This document shows, piece after piece, positions 12,042 to 23,865 of a DNA stretch of 64,000 bases. The first letter of the stretch is position 1, and each line of letters starts with the position of its first letter. Both the position numbers and the translations under genes were made by a program. Origin of the DNA: Chaetomium olivaceum. Taxonomy: Eukaryota > Ascomycota > Sordariomycetes > Sordariales > Chaetomiaceae. Under the pieces are notes generated by a model. The model did not search any database. It was not told where the DNA came from and saw nothing but the letters and a program-made list of their open reading frames with translations. The DNA lies in NCBI GenBank assembly GCA_039881045.1, contig JAYWVB010000078.1:1-64000 (forward strand). Direction: 5' to 3'.

Positions 12042-13358
12042 TTAGTTGAGGGGCTTGCGGCCGACCATCAGGTACATCGGGGTGAAGAGGTCCTTCTTGG
12101 CGCCGGCAACGAGGCCGTCGGCACCCTTGGCGAGTGAGTCGGCCGTCTTCTTGGTGCCCTTGGGCGCAAGACCAATGGTCTCGAGCAGACCAGTGAAGAC
12201 GTGGACCGCCCGGCGGCCGGTGTGGGTCATGCGGAGGACAGTGAACAGATCCCAGTACGACTGCATGTACTTGGTCTCGCCGGCAATACCCCAGTACCAG
12301 GGGATCGAGTCGCCACGCTTGGTGAGATCCTCGTGGTGCATCAGCTCGAAACCGGCGGCCTTCATGGCGGCCAGACCCTCCGAGATGGTCACCATGTTGG
12401 AGATACCGTTACCCTCCTCGATCGCGAGGCGGATATCACGGTGCTCCAGGTTGTTGTTGTCGTAGTTGTCCGTCATCAACCACTCGTAGACGCCGAAGAC
12501 GCCGCCGGGCTTCAGTACCCGGTAGATCTCGCTGTAGACACCCTCCAGCTTGGGGGCGTGGACGGTGGCCTCGATCGCGTAGACGGCGTCGAATGACTCG
12601 TTGTCGAAGGACATTTGCTGTTGAAGTTAGTGCGGATTCTGTATTTGGTTGCGATTGGGGTTGTCATACCATGAAATCACCCTTGACATATTTGAGCTGG
12701 TTCGAGAGACCCTCCTGGGCAGCATACCGTGTGGCACGCTGGATCTGGTAGTCGTTGTTGTTGAGACCCGTGATGTGCGCATCGGTGAACTTGGCAATCT
12801 CTCTTGCCGGCCCGCCAATACCGCAGCCAACGTCAAGAACCTTCATGCCGGCCTGGATGCCGACCTTCATAGCAAGGTAGTGTTCGTGGCGGGCAATGGC
12901 CTGGTAAAAGGACTCGCCGATCGAGTACCGGCAGAAGTGGAAGCTCTGGCCCCAGCCATACTCGTATAGGTCGGTAGCGAGGTTGTAGTAGCTATGCGAA
13001 AAGGCACCGTTAGTGTTTTGCCTTGGCTAAGAGATGTGATGAAATGGTTTGCACTTACTGCCTTGTGAGGGTAGCATACTCCTTCGTCCGCGCCTGGAGC
13101 AAGTTAGTATGCGCCACCGCGTTCGGCTTCTGGCGGTGAACCCACCTCTCTGTCGGCATCAGTCTCGTTCTCCGCGTTCTTGTTGTCGAAGTGCTTGAAG
13201 TACTCGTCGACAGCAAGCTTCTTGGCCTCCTTGTCCTTGGAAAGCATAGCAGCGAAACCACCAGCGGCCTCGGTCGACTTGCCGTGGAGGGCCTTCATGA
13301 AGGCAGCATCGCGCTGGTGGTCCTCCTTCTCGAGGGCGGCTTTGGAAATGGGAGCCAT
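12042..13358 (-). CDS. ERG6: Sterol 24-C-methyltransferase
   Basis: Transfers a methyl group from S-adenosylmethionine to C-24 of zymosterol in ergosterol synthesis, at the ER or lipid droplets. Sterol-binding signature YEYGWGQSFHFCRY and SAM motif I LDVGCGIGGPAREIA are intact, as are GVFGVYEWLMTD and the C-terminal domain ending VGRKPLN. Four exons: 13146-13358, 13059-13093 (only 35 bases), 12670-12991 and 12042-12617, joined by introns of 52, 67 and 52 bases with GT-AG ends and CTAAC branch sites. The total is 381 residues, normal for the family, with no frame problem. The gene reads away from SLT11 across an 811-base divergent promoter. Confidence 0.96.
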
Positions 13359-14169
13359 TATGAAGTGGTGGATATTAAAGACGAGTAAAAGTCTTAATTG
13401 AAATGAGGAAGGAGAATGGAAGATGCGACGGTAGGAAGGAAAATGGTAGTCTGGAGTGTTTGTTGTCTCGAAGGAAAAAAAGTTTCACGGGCCCCTATTA
13501 ATTATAGGCGTAAGTCGATGCTGTCAAAGGGGCCAGGGTGCCCGATAGCCGACGCCAATCTAACGAATCTGCTGGCTCAATTGGAGGGACGTGAATTCCA
13601 GGGGATGCTCCACACTTGCACATGCACCTACGAATACCAAGCCTGAGTCCAGGAACCAGAGTGGCGGGCCAATGAACAACACAAAGCCGCGACTTCAGAG
13701 ATGCGAACGCGGTCTCGCATTCGGTTTAACCATGATACAATCGAGCTTAAATACTTAAATAGTACCTTGCCCCCGAGTTCTCAGAGTATTCGGATAGCTA
13801 GTGGAACTCAAACCCGTTTTCGCGTTGTTTTCCCCCCACTGATGCTGTTTGGAAAGTTGTTTGGAAACGCGAATTCGAAGAAGGCGGTGTCGCGAAAAGA
13901 ACTCGAACACGAATAAGAAATGAGAAATGCACGGACTACGCACCAGCCACAATACATGAGAGTGAGTGGCGGCCGATAAGGCTTATCAATCAACCAGCCA
14001 CGGCAGCCTTCCAAACTCGCCCCATCAACAAGCCAAGTCAAAGCCTCGCTCATCAATCATCAATCGCCACGCGCGCAACCAGCCATCACGCCTCGATTTT
14101 GGGTCCTCCGATCTCTAGCACGACCACTACCGCGACGGCTTTCACGCGAAACTCCAACCCAAAACCACG
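13359..14169. other. Divergent promoter region ERG6 / SLT11
   Basis: 811 bases between two start codons on opposite strands. No gene seen; no operator assigned. Confidence 0.45.
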
Positions 14170-15317
14170 ATGCCGCCGCAGATCAAACAAGACCTGAACC
14201 GGTCCGGATGGGAAACCACCGACTTCCCTTCGGTGTGCGAGAACTGCCTGCCCGAGAACCCCTACGTCAAGATGCTCAAGGAGGACTACGGGGCCGAGTG
14301 CAAGCTGTGCACGCGGCCCTTCACCATCTTCAGCTGGTCCGGGGACGGGCGGGCGCAAGGGCGCAAGCGGCGCACCAACATCTGCCTGACGTGCGCCCGC
14401 CTCAAGAACGCCTGCCAGTGCTGCATCATGGACCTGCAGTTTGGCCTGCCTATTGTTATTCGTGACAAGGCCCTCGAGCTGATCGCGCCCGGCCCGCAGA
14501 GCGAGATCAACCGCGAATACTTTGCGCAGAATAACGAGAAGGCGATCGGGAGGGGAGAGCGGGTGTGGAGGAGTATGAGAAGGCGGATGAGAAGGCGCGG
14601 GAGCTGCTGAGGAGGCTGGCGCAGAGCAAGCCGTATTTTAGGAAGGGGAGGGAAGTGGATACGGATGGGAATCTGGTTGGCGGCGGGAGCGCGACGGGAG
14701 GAAACCCGGCAGTTGGCGCAGGGCTGGGTGGCCCAGGGCCGATACGGACGAGGGACTCAAGAGCGGCGGCAAGGGTGGGCGCGAAGGCCGGTCCGAGAAA
14801 GGGGCCGCTCGGTGCGAATGCTCCACCACCAGGACCCCGGGACTGGATGCCGCCGAACGACCAGAACATCATGTCACTGTTCGTTACAGGGATTGAGGAC
14901 GACCTGCCCGAGTATAAGATCCGCGACTTTTTCAAGGTCTTCGGCAAGATCAAGTCGCTCGTGGTGTCGCACATGACGCATTGTGCGTTCGTCAACTACG
15001 AGACGCGCGATGGGGCGGAGAAGGCAGCGGCAGAGTGCAAGGGGCGGGCGGTTGTTGCAGGTTGTCCGCTGCGCGTGCGTTGGAGCGTGCCCAAGGCTAT
15101 CGGGACGATGGACAAGGAGGAACGTACCGAGATGCTGCGCGATGGGCGGTCGGCTTTCCCCCAGACGAACCGAAGAGGCCCCCAAAAGGCTATCGAGGGT
15201 GGGGCCGCGCAACCGGGAGGCTCGAACGTTGCTGAGGGGGACGACGCCTCGGGGCTTGCCGTGGCCGCGCCGCCTGGGGCAGCCGATGTACAATACGCCA
15301 GTCTCTCTGGCAATTAA
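14170..15317 (+). CDS. SLT11: Pre-mRNA-splicing factor SLT11/ECM2 (RBM22 family), single-base frameshift
   Basis: A spliceosome (Prp19-associated) protein that contacts U2/U6 RNA in the catalytic core. The N-terminus has the Cys-rich zinc region (VCENCLPENPYVKML, CKLCTRPFTIFSW, TNICLTCARLKNACQCC) and the C-terminus an RRM (MSLFVTGIEDDLPEYKIRD; CAFVNYETRDGAEKA). The two halves lie in different frames and join at GGG 14561-14563, where one lost G is enough (ERG-VEEYEKADEKARELL). Intronless; the repaired length is 382 residues, as usual. The tail after the RRM is low-complexity. The gene converges on MZM1. Confidence 0.93.
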
Positions 15318-15559
15318 GGCTCGGATCCTGTTTTATTTCGGCTTGCCTGGCGTTTGGGTTGCTGGTTGGGGTTGGAACGGCAAAAATAATCTTTGGGTGC
15401 ATGACTGTTGGGCATGATGTATGTTCTGTTGTTACATTGAGGGGTATCATAGACGGCTATACAATACACGGCAGGATTCCTGACCGACAGCTGCGTTTTT
15501 GCTCTTCCGTTATCTCGTCCGTCTTGAAACGACTATTACGGATTATTCCAATCTCTTCG

Positions 15560-16014
15560 CTACCTCTCGGAGCAACACTTGACACCGTCCATCTTGGTGT
15601 TGTTGCCCGCCATCTTGATGCTGTCGTTGTCTCCCCGTTCGGTATGTTCGTGGATGCGGAGTTCTGGCAAAAAACTGGTCAGCAGTGAGTTTAATATGAT
15701 GCCATGGCGGTAGTGGCATACTGTATAAGCCCCCCTCCTCCCGCCTCCCTTGTACGAGATTGGCCTTGAGGAAACTGGCAAGCTCCTGAGCATGTTGGAT
15801 AGCAGGCTGTATCTCTGGGTCCGAGGGTGACAGAGACGCCTTATCGCGGAACCCCTGGCGAATCGATTGCTTCGCGGCGTCGAGTGTTCGCACGTCACCT
15901 AGTTCCCATATGTTAGCCGTGGATGCCGGGAGGAGCGAATGTTGGGTCTTTGGTACCTTCAAAGGCAATCCTCGCTGCGCGCATTAGTTGCCTGTATGCT
16001 GTCAAAGCCGCCAT
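15560..16014 (-). CDS. MZM1: Mitochondrial zinc maintenance protein 1, LYR-family complex III assembly factor
   Basis: A small matrix protein known in yeast to stabilise the Rieske Fe-S subunit during complex III assembly. The start MAALTAYRQLMRAARIAFEG carries the LYR-like helix, followed by SIRQGFRDKASLSPSDPEIQ and the conserved end LRIHEHTERGDNDSIKMAG. Exons: 15957-16014, 15722-15898 and 15560-15663, with introns of 58 and 58... bases (15899-15956 and 15664-15721), both GT-AG. The product is 112 residues, as in other fungi. No single open frame covers the gene. It shares a 294-base divergent promoter with zuotin. Confidence 0.88.
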
Positions 16015-16308
16015 TGCGTGTGTATTTGCTGAAAACTGTCTGCTTTGATTGCGTCTTTCTTGGTTGTCTGTAGGATTGGAAAGGTCTGAGTGCGCCTCTG
16101 TCGCAAATGTTTAAGTTGCCGCTGAGAGGCAAACGCAGGTGGGCCGGCAACCATGCTTGGGCTGATTGGGTGAAACAAGAAGATTTAGTGGGGCACTCGG
16201 GCGGGCAGATCAAAAAAATATTCCAAGCGACAGCCAAAACTGAGCTGCCCCTCCAACACATCGCCTGCAATTTAGGCATATCCAGACATTTTGCTCAACA
16301 CCACAACG

Positions 16309-17647
16309 ATGGAGGCTACTGTCGTACCACTTCCCTCCCCGCCCTTCCTGAGGGCTGGGAGTCTGAGAACAACTTCAAGGCTATCGGCAAGATTACCAAG
16401 AGGGCGCCACTCAGCGCACTCTGGAACCTGTTGGCCCCTACTTCCTCGCCCATGCCCGCCGTGCCCGCCACAAGCGCACTTTCTCCGAAGATGACCGGAT
16501 ACAGGCTCAGGAGCGCGCCAAGAAGGTGGAGGACAACGATGATGGCGAGATCAGCGAGCCCGAAGACCCCATGATGCTCCAGCGCGAAGCCAAGGACTGG
16601 AAGTCGCAGGACCACTACAAGGTTCTCGGCCTGTCTAAGTACCGTTACAAGGCCACCGAGGAGCAGATCAAGCGCGCCCACCGCAAGAAGGTCCTGAAGC
16701 ACCACCCCGATAAGAAGGCCGCCGCCGGCCGCGCCGACGACGACAACTTCTTCAAGTGCATCCAGAAGGCCACCGAGGTGCTCCTCGACCCCATCAAGCG
16801 CCGCCAGTTCGACTCCGTCGACGAAGAGGCCGATGTCGAGCCGCCCACCAAGAAGCAGCTTGCTAAGGGCAACTACTACAAGCTGTGGAGCCAGGTGTTC
16901 AAGTCCGAGGCCCGCTTTAGCAAGGTGCACCCGGTGCCGACCTTCGGCGACGACAAGTCGACCAAGGAGGACGTCGAGAACTTCTACAACTTCTGGTACA
17001 ACTTCGACAGCTGGCGCTCGTTCGAGTACTTGGACGAGGATGTGCCGGACGACAACGAGAACCGCGACCAGAAGCGTCACATGGAGCGCAAGAACACCAA
17101 CGCCCGCAAGAAGAAGAAGGCCGAGGACAACGCCCGCCTCCGCAAGATGCTCGACGACTGCTCCGCCGGCGACGAGCGCATCAAGCGCTTCCGCCAGGAG
17201 GCCAACGCCGCCAAGAACAAGAAGCGTCTGGAGCGTGAGGCCGCTGAGAAGAAGGCTGCCGAGGACGCCCGTCTCAAGAAGGAAGCCGAGGAGAAGGCCG
17301 CCAAGGAGGCCGAGGAGAAGGCTAAGACCGATCGCGAGGCGAACAAGAAGGCCAAGGAGGCTGCCAAGAACGCCGTCAAAAAGAATAAGCGTGTGCTACG
17401 CGGCTCGGTCAAGGACGCCAACTACTTCGTCGAGGGTGACGCGTCTCCGGACACCATCGACGCCGTCCTCGGCGACGTCGAGCTGATCCAGGCCAAGATT
17501 GACCCCGACGAGATTGCCACTCTGGCTGGCAAGCTCAACGGCCTGAAGGTCGCTGACGAGATCAAGGGTGTGTGGAAGGAGGAGGTCGAGAGGCTTGTTG
17601 GTGCTGGCAAGCTCAAGGAGGGCGAGGCCAAGGCGCTCTCTGCTTGA
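16309..17647 (+). CDS. ZUO1: Zuotin, ribosome-associated J-domain co-chaperone (two single-base frameshifts)
   Basis: The Hsp40 partner of the ribosome-associated complex, acting on nascent chains with Ssb-type Hsp70. The J domain holds YKVLGLSKYRYKATEEQI and the HPD motif (KHHPDKKAAAG). It is followed by the zuotin homology region (VHPVPTFGDDKSTKEDVENF), a long charged Lys/Glu/Ala helix and a C-terminal helical bundle. The N-terminal 72 residues are spread over three frames: one C lost at CCC 16342-16344 (PSPP-LPEGWES) and one G lost near 16398-16404 (ITK-EGATQRTLEP). Repaired length is 446 residues, normal for zuotin. No introns seen. Confidence 0.93.
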
Positions 17648-18543
17648 GGGATGTGATAGACTGGATTAGAACAACGATGTCATCTACGATTGCATGATGG
17701 AGGCTGATGAAGGCTAATAGAGGCGTTGTGAGATTGATGTCTTACACCTGTTGTGGCTTTTTTTTTTTTTTTTTTTTGGAAACGTTCCCTGTGGATGCCA
17801 ACCTCGAGAAAAGCGTTCAAGTTGACTTCCTGTTTCCCAGAGAAAATGCCAATACTATCTTTTGCCCCAACATCCAATGCTTCATTAGTGTCAAGCATAC
17901 ATTTCCCATTCGATATCCTAGTGTACGCACAGGTACCCCCAGCTCGCATGCGATCAGTTCTTTGCACTCAGCACCACATTTAGTTGGATTACAAAGAGTA
18001 TGTACTCACGAATAAAATTTGCAGCTGTTTATAGATGCTTTATCTCTCTTCATCTCTTAGCAAACCTTTGCTAAGCTTGCTCAAAGACCATTGGTGCCAT
18101 ACCATTGTGAACAACAAAACGCGCCAGGTCTTCAAGTGCCCAGAAGGGGTAGGTGTTTGTTCCACGAACAGGCCTGTTATCTCTTGCAAAATATTTAACG
18201 CGTGATTTATTCTGGAAAAGCATGATACTGTAACATATATCACAGGTTGTTGTGGGAAATACCCAATGGGAAACGAGAACATCACGTAGAGGAAGTCTTG
18301 TGTGACTTGTGACTCCATATTGTCTACATAAAGAAGCTAATCTGGTATTTGGATTTCCGTCAAGTCACATGCGTGGCTCAATGGGTAGACTGTCATAAAT
18401 ACCTATAAACACGGACCCAAAGTTCAACGTAGGTACCTACCTACCTGCCTAGGTACTCATCCTTCCCAGGGATCACCGAACTGTACTTACCTTATCCTAT
18501 TGAACCTTTCCCTTTCATTACATTTACAACGCGTATAATCACC
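17648..18543. other. Intergenic with 20-base T run and GGTA/TACC repeats
   Basis: No gene. A T homopolymer lies at 17758-17777. At 18429-18456 there is a palindrome-rich stretch made of AGGTACCTAC and CTAGGTAC units. Confidence 0.5.
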
Positions 18544-19439
18544 ATGACCAACCTAAAATTCCGATTGGCCAGCAAACGCGACCTCAAGAAATTGATACGA
18601 ATTAGCACCGACCCTATCAACAATTATGAAGGATCACTCGCCAAGTATCTGCTGGGAGACCGGACTCGACACCCCGATATTGTCCCTGCTGCCTGGGAAA
18701 ATGCTATCCTGAACTTCATCTACAGCGATGATGGGTGGTATACTTGCGTGGTAGCAGAAGTTGAGGGGACGCACGAGCTCGTTGGCTACAGCGTTTGGGA
18801 ATGGTGCGAATACGACAAGAAGTTCAACAGAATCGATGAGGCCTACAGACCGGCCAAAGTCCAGGCTATTTGGGATGCGTTAGGTACGTTTTATGCTCCT
18901 TTCACTGGTGCCTCACTTGCTATGATTTACCCCTAATGGTAGTGTTTTCATGTTCTCCTTGCTAACGTGTGGCAATACCAGGCGCCGACGAACCAAGACA
19001 CCGGCCTCCACGGTCATACGAGCCCGAGGCTTACGAAGACGGAGTTCTGCAGACTAGATGGCACGCTGCCGGACCCGGAAGCAAGTATGAGACCGCCCAC
19101 GAAGGCCTTCTCGTCACCGCGGGTTCGATAACGTTTTCTCAGTTTTGGCAGATCTGTCATGTGGCGATAGATCCGCGTCCAGAACACAAGGATGTGAAGG
19201 AGAAACTGGTGAGATGGGGTTTGGAAACTGCGGCGAAAGAGGCATTACCGGTTATTGTGGCATGTGACAAGGGAGAAATGGGCTTCTACACTAGCCTCGG
19301 GTTCAGATATCGGGCTACATTGGGGGTCGGTATCCCAAACGAGAAGTGGTTCATCCAGGCATGGCTCCAAAAAGATCCCGAGTCACCTAAGCCGCAGCCG
19401 GCGGAGCTCGTCGCGACAAGTCAGGCAGAGGAGAGCTGA
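18544..19439 (+). CDS. GNAT-type N-acetyltransferase
   Basis: Two exons, 18544-18883 and 18982-19439, with a 98-base GT-AG intron; 265 residues. The N-terminal strand and helix (FRLASKRDLKKLIRISTDPI), the middle sheet (WYTCVVAEVEGTHELVGYSV) and the C-terminal acetyl-CoA half (EKLVRWGLETAAKEALPVIV, GFYTSLGFRYRATL) have the order of GNAT proteins. The usual Q/R-x-x-G-x-G/A loop is replaced by PEHKDVKEKL, so catalysis is not certain. Fungal homologues are mostly of unknown substrate. The gene converges on the tyrosinase gene. Confidence 0.8.
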
Positions 19440-19721
19440 ATAGTTGCAGGTGGGACAATTAACGGTGTTGTATGTACCATTGCAATGTCTGGTCCATTTT
19501 TAGGTAACCACCAGGCTAAGCTTACATAGTAGTATTTAGTAATCATGAACGTTGACATCTTTCGGAGGTGTGACATTGATAGTTAATACTCATAACCCAA
19601 CATCAAGCTTGACAGTATCCTCCTCGCAGTCCTTCGCCTCACCCATGACTTCCCCAGCTTCCCATACCACTTATCTCCTCCCTTCCCCCATCTTCCCTCT
19701 TGACCTCGCCCTATTCATCAT

Positions 19722-21166
19722 TTACTCATAAACATAACAGAATGGCCCATCCACCACACTCACCAACTCCTTAATCGGATACACCTTATCCGCCGCCACC
19801 CCCAAGAAAATCGGATCCTCTAGACTCTGCAGCCTTCCCCCACCAAACATCGTCGTGCCGCCCGCAATGACCTGCGTCCTCTTCGCAAGATCCTGACTCT
19901 GCCAGATCGTCCACGTCCGATCAATCATAGCATGATGCACATAAAACGCGGGATCATTCGGCGACGTGTAGAAATCACCGCCCGGGTCACCCGCAATGGT
20001 GAAATGCCCGCGCCGTGCACGCCCATGCCGCCGCCGCCGATGCCGAAGCCGCCCGTGCCTTGCATGACGGTCTGGAAGGTGCCGATGTCGTTGGAGGTGG
20101 TGATCAGGTTGACGATGTCCTCGGTGCGGCCGTACTTGCTGGAGAGCTGGTTGGAGATGTCGCGGCGCAGGCAGCGCGGGTTGTCGCCGTAGCCGTCGGT
20201 GCGCGGGTTGCGGGGGGGCGCGGGGTCGACGGAGGGGGAGACGGGGCCGAGGTGCACGACCATGCTGGAGAGGGTTGTTAGTGGGGGGTTGGGGTTGGGG
20301 TTGGGTTGGGTAGGGAGAGATGGGTAGGGAGAGATGGGGGAGGGTTGGGGGGGGGGGGGGGGGGGGGGGAGTGTGGGTGATAAGGGAGATTCAGGATGGG
20401 TATGGATTGAGGGACTTACTCCTTGAAGGGTCCCTTCTGGACGCAGCCACCTCCGTTGCCGGCGGGCACCATCCCGGACGCCTTGTGGTCGATCTTCTCG
20501 CCGTTACCGCTCAGCGAGGTGTCGCTACCGTCAAAGATGGGCGAAGTCTCGGGGTCCTGGGCCCAGCGTCCCCAGTCCCAGTACTATGACGTTGTTAGTC
20601 GACGGTACAGAATGACAGCAGACCAGAAAGGCTCACAGGCTGGGTCCCGTTATACCCGCACTCGGTCTGGAGCACACGTTCAAACGCCCAGGTGTAGTAG
20701 CGATGCCACGACAGGAAGTTGCCCTAAAAAGAGTTAGCGTTACTAGCCGCATGTCATGCCTTGGGAGCGGTAGACACATACTGTGCCGTGGATGGACATG
20801 GTCTGGTTCATGTGGACGACGACAAAGTCATCGTACCGTGACTTGGCACCGGGGAACTTGGTAGCGTCTAGCTTGGACGGCTTCTCCATGATGCACAGCA
20901 TGGCGGCAATGTACGCCTTCCTCTCGGCGGGCGAGATGTCACCCCTAGTTCAGTTAGCTGATGTTTTATCCAAGCAATAAGAGCACGGCTTACCATTCGC
21001 GGCGCACTTGGAGGTTCTCCTTCGTGCATGTCTTTGACTTGGCGATCTGGGCGTCGATGTTGGGTCTGCCCTTGTTCTGGAGATCCAACACTGCATCGCC
21101 CGACACGAGGCCGGCGAGCAAGAGCCAGGGGACGACAAGCATCCCGGCGAGTGTGACACGAGCCAT
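19722..21166 (-). CDS. Secreted short tyrosinase / polyphenol oxidase, single-base frameshift
   Basis: A type-3 copper enzyme oxidising phenols to quinones outside the cell. A signal peptide (MARVTLAGMLVVPWLLLAGL) precedes the CuA region (HMNQTMSIHG, GNFLSWHRYYTWAFE, YWDWGRW) and the CuB region (GVHGAGHFTIAG, FYVHHAMIDRTWTIWQ). Exons: 20994-21166, 20782-20944, 20637-20723, 20420-20583 and 19722-20264; all introns are GT-AG. At CCC 20007-20009 of the given strand one base is lost just before HFTIAG, and repair gives 376 residues. It lacks the long C-terminal lid domain of intracellular melanin tyrosinases. Intron 4 holds a 23-base G run. Confidence 0.9.
20281..20369. repeat. G-rich tract with 23-base G homopolymer inside tyrosinase intron 4
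   Basis: Repeated GGGGTT units are followed by 23 consecutive G at 20347-20369 on the plus strand. The transcript of the minus-strand gene is therefore C-rich here, and the plus strand could form a G-quadruplex. Confidence 0.85.
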
Positions 21167-23470
21167 GGGGGCTACGCTGGCAACAACAGGCTTGATTGAC
21201 GAGAGAGCTCCTCCAAGAGAAAACAGGAGGATAACCCAACATTATAACCTTCCTGGGCCAGCCCCCATGCTAGCCCGGCTCGAGCCTGGAGGCCACAGGG
21301 GGCTCCGCTTCTCGGAACGTTACGATCTTCCAGACGATCGCCGCTTGCCGCGCGACAGCCCTTGCCCGGGATGTCGATCGGCAGATAAAATTCTGTCGCT
21401 TAAGATGCTCCCGATGCGCCTACAACTGTATGTACCATGTAAGGGTGTGAATTAAAGATGTAAACAAGGATGTCGTCGGCTACCCATGGGCCATGGCATG
21501 CAGCAAGTCAGAACTCTCGGAGCGCCCTCTTTCGGATCCCGGCAGATGCGCGCAGCTTCAAGACCTTCCATGCTGTGCGATGGATGGCTGTTGGAAGCCC
21601 ATGTAAGCGAGGCATCCACCCGGATGTCAGCCGACCTGCCGCGTCTTTAATTTAAACCCTGTGGGTAGAGTCAGTAGGGAAGCAGGCGGTGGACGTGGCC
21701 TCAAAATAGTCCGGGCAACGTTGGGCAGAAGAAGCGGTCCAGGTTCCGGGCAGCAGAGAAAACTAAGTTGTATCGGTTGGTAGTTGGTGCATGGGAGTTT
21801 AACGGTGAAACAACGGCAGCCCGGGACCAGTCGGAGAGTCCAGCTCTTGGTATCCAGTTCGCCGGGAGAGGGATGGTGAGCTCGGCTGCCGACTGGTCCG
21901 GGTTAATTCGTGCTTAATATATTCGTCAGCGGGCAAATCTGGGGTAAAATACCCAAATTCCGTGGGGTTATGGCTATACCGCCTTGCAGCAACTGGGTGA
22001 CTGCCCACTCTGGTCCACCAATATGATTTCCTGCTTTTGATTCAAAGTCTGCATCGTTGGGCGCATGGCCGGTTGCCGGCTACCCCATCATGCGCAAGAA
22101 GCCGCCGCTGAGACGACCCTTGGGGGCTCTACTTTAGTAAGGGGGGGATATTGTCTGGCTGGTGACCTCTCCGGATGCATGGGAGCACTATGAACTCGGT
22201 TCTTAGAGGCCGAACCACGGCTCGCCTGTGATGACACCGCCACCTCGCTTCATGCAAACAACGTAGCACCTCCATCCGACGGGTCGCTTCGAGCCCTTGG
22301 CAAAGGATCGTCGGCTATTTGCGCGACTTGTCGTCCGCTGGTTCTGGAAGGCGGTGCAGGTGCAAAATAATGAAAAAATAAGGTTGAATGATATCTATGA
22401 TCATTGTAATACTGGAGTATGTGCGTGCATCAGAGGAATCATTAGGGTTCGGCGGCAGGGGTGAGAGCCTCCATTATGCGTTCGTGGGAATGGATAATTT
22501 GGGCAATGGGAAGGATGAAAGGAAAAGGGGGGGAGGACTTCGCGAAGGTTCTTCCGATCGACAGGCGTATTCTGAAATGTCCAAAGCAGCAAAACATCCC
22601 AAATCACTCGGAAAACGCCGGAAGAGGGTGTTACGGTAGATTAAACTCAAAGAAGAAGGACCCAAGAGCCGCTTCCAAGACAATTGCGTGATATCTAATA
22701 TACCATCAGTGACCACCTACTATCGCAAGTGGTAGGCCCTGCCAGGATGTCCTGTTGCTGGGCACAGAGATCTTCACTTTACTCGGCGTCCCCGAGGAAT
22801 ATACTTGCCATACCATCTCTTATCCTGCCGCTCAAAAGCTTGGCCGGAAGAGCTCCGATTCGGGTGATCTGCCGAACCTTGTCATGTGATAGCTAAACGA
22901 TGCCACTTGAACGTCTTGTTGGAAAGGGCTGACGCAACCGTTCGCTCTCGGCGAATACAAGAGAGAAAATATCGGGATGTGGTCGCTTTCCGTGCGACAT
23001 GTAACTTGGCAACTTCCGAGGTCGTCTGCAGATAAAGTTGAGTTGCAGTTCAGGCTTAGGAAGAGCGTCAGACGTTGGGTCACAACTAACAACCAGTTCG
23101 TTTTTCATCCTTTCATCAAATCAGCTCCAGAGTGGGAATGGGTATGAGAATATGCTTAGATGATACGAGATGGGGATTGTTTGGTTTGAAGATACCAGTA
23201 GGTGTGAGTGCCATTTTAATTCAGAGTGACAGGCTAGCTCACTCCTCAAGCTAGAACTGGCAGCTTCAGGCCATTGAAGCTAGCGTCTGGCTATTAACTT
23301 ATATCCTCGTCCCTTTCCAAGCCTTTGCTTTCCATTCAGTCTACCTTGACTGACTCTATATTGTGTTCTTCGCCCCCTATACTGACTCGACAAAGCTCGC
23401 CCTGGTTATCGAAGCAACCTTACTGGCTCAACCCTCGTTTTCAGATCGATTAAGATAAGCAAACTCTAAA
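21167..23470. other. Gene-poor stretch, no gene supported
   Basis: 2.3 kb upstream of the tyrosinase gene and the orphan pair. Short frames overlap on both strands with no family sequence or usable introns. No transposon ends, terminal repeats or RNA genes were found. Confidence 0.45.
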
Positions 23471-23620
23471 ATGAACTCTGCTATGAAACTTTACTATCCC
23501 CAAAAGTGGCTGGTGAAGTTAAGTCTATTCGATCTCTATATTCTTTGTTTTATCCAAGTTGGCATATTCATAAGTATACTTTACCGAGCAGTGTTCCCTG
23601 AACAGCTACCGTCGGCTTAG
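23471..23620 (+). CDS. 49-residue putative membrane microprotein or upstream ORF
   Basis: An ATG at 23471 opens 49 codons ending in TAG at 23620. The product has a basic N-terminus (MNSAMKLYYPQKWLVK), one strongly hydrophobic segment (LFDLYILCFIQVGIFISILY) and a short tail (RAVFPEQLPSA). It lies 246 bases upstream of the orphan gene at 23866 on the same strand, so it may be a separate small gene or an upstream ORF in a long leader. The region is more AT-rich than its surroundings. No family recognised; an open frame of this size can also arise by chance. Confidence 0.3.
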   Translation: MNSAMKLYYPQKWLVKLSLFDLYILCFIQVGIFISILYRAVFPEQLPSA

Positions 23621-23865
23621 AAATTGTTTCTAGTGTTAGTACTTTTCTTTATTGTTCAAGAGTAGGATGGTCGTAATAAGAACCTCCTAGTCTTCAATAA
23701 CTCGAGTTGTATAAACCTCCGTTCGATTCTTTATCGCGTCAAGCATTTCTCCCTTTCATCCGCTACACTCACCCCGGGGCGTTGAGTTGACTGGCACCTA
23801 TATTCGATATCATCCGTACGCGCGCGCGCGAGTTGAGCAAACCTTAGGTACCTAGAAGCGCCACG

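Noticed and set aside
18366..18440. tRNA-like stretch (TGGCTCAATGGGTAGA) resembling a D-arm / A box
   Set aside because: No matching acceptor stem, anticodon arm or good T-arm follows; the later AGTTCAACG is a poor B box. A chance match or old relic.
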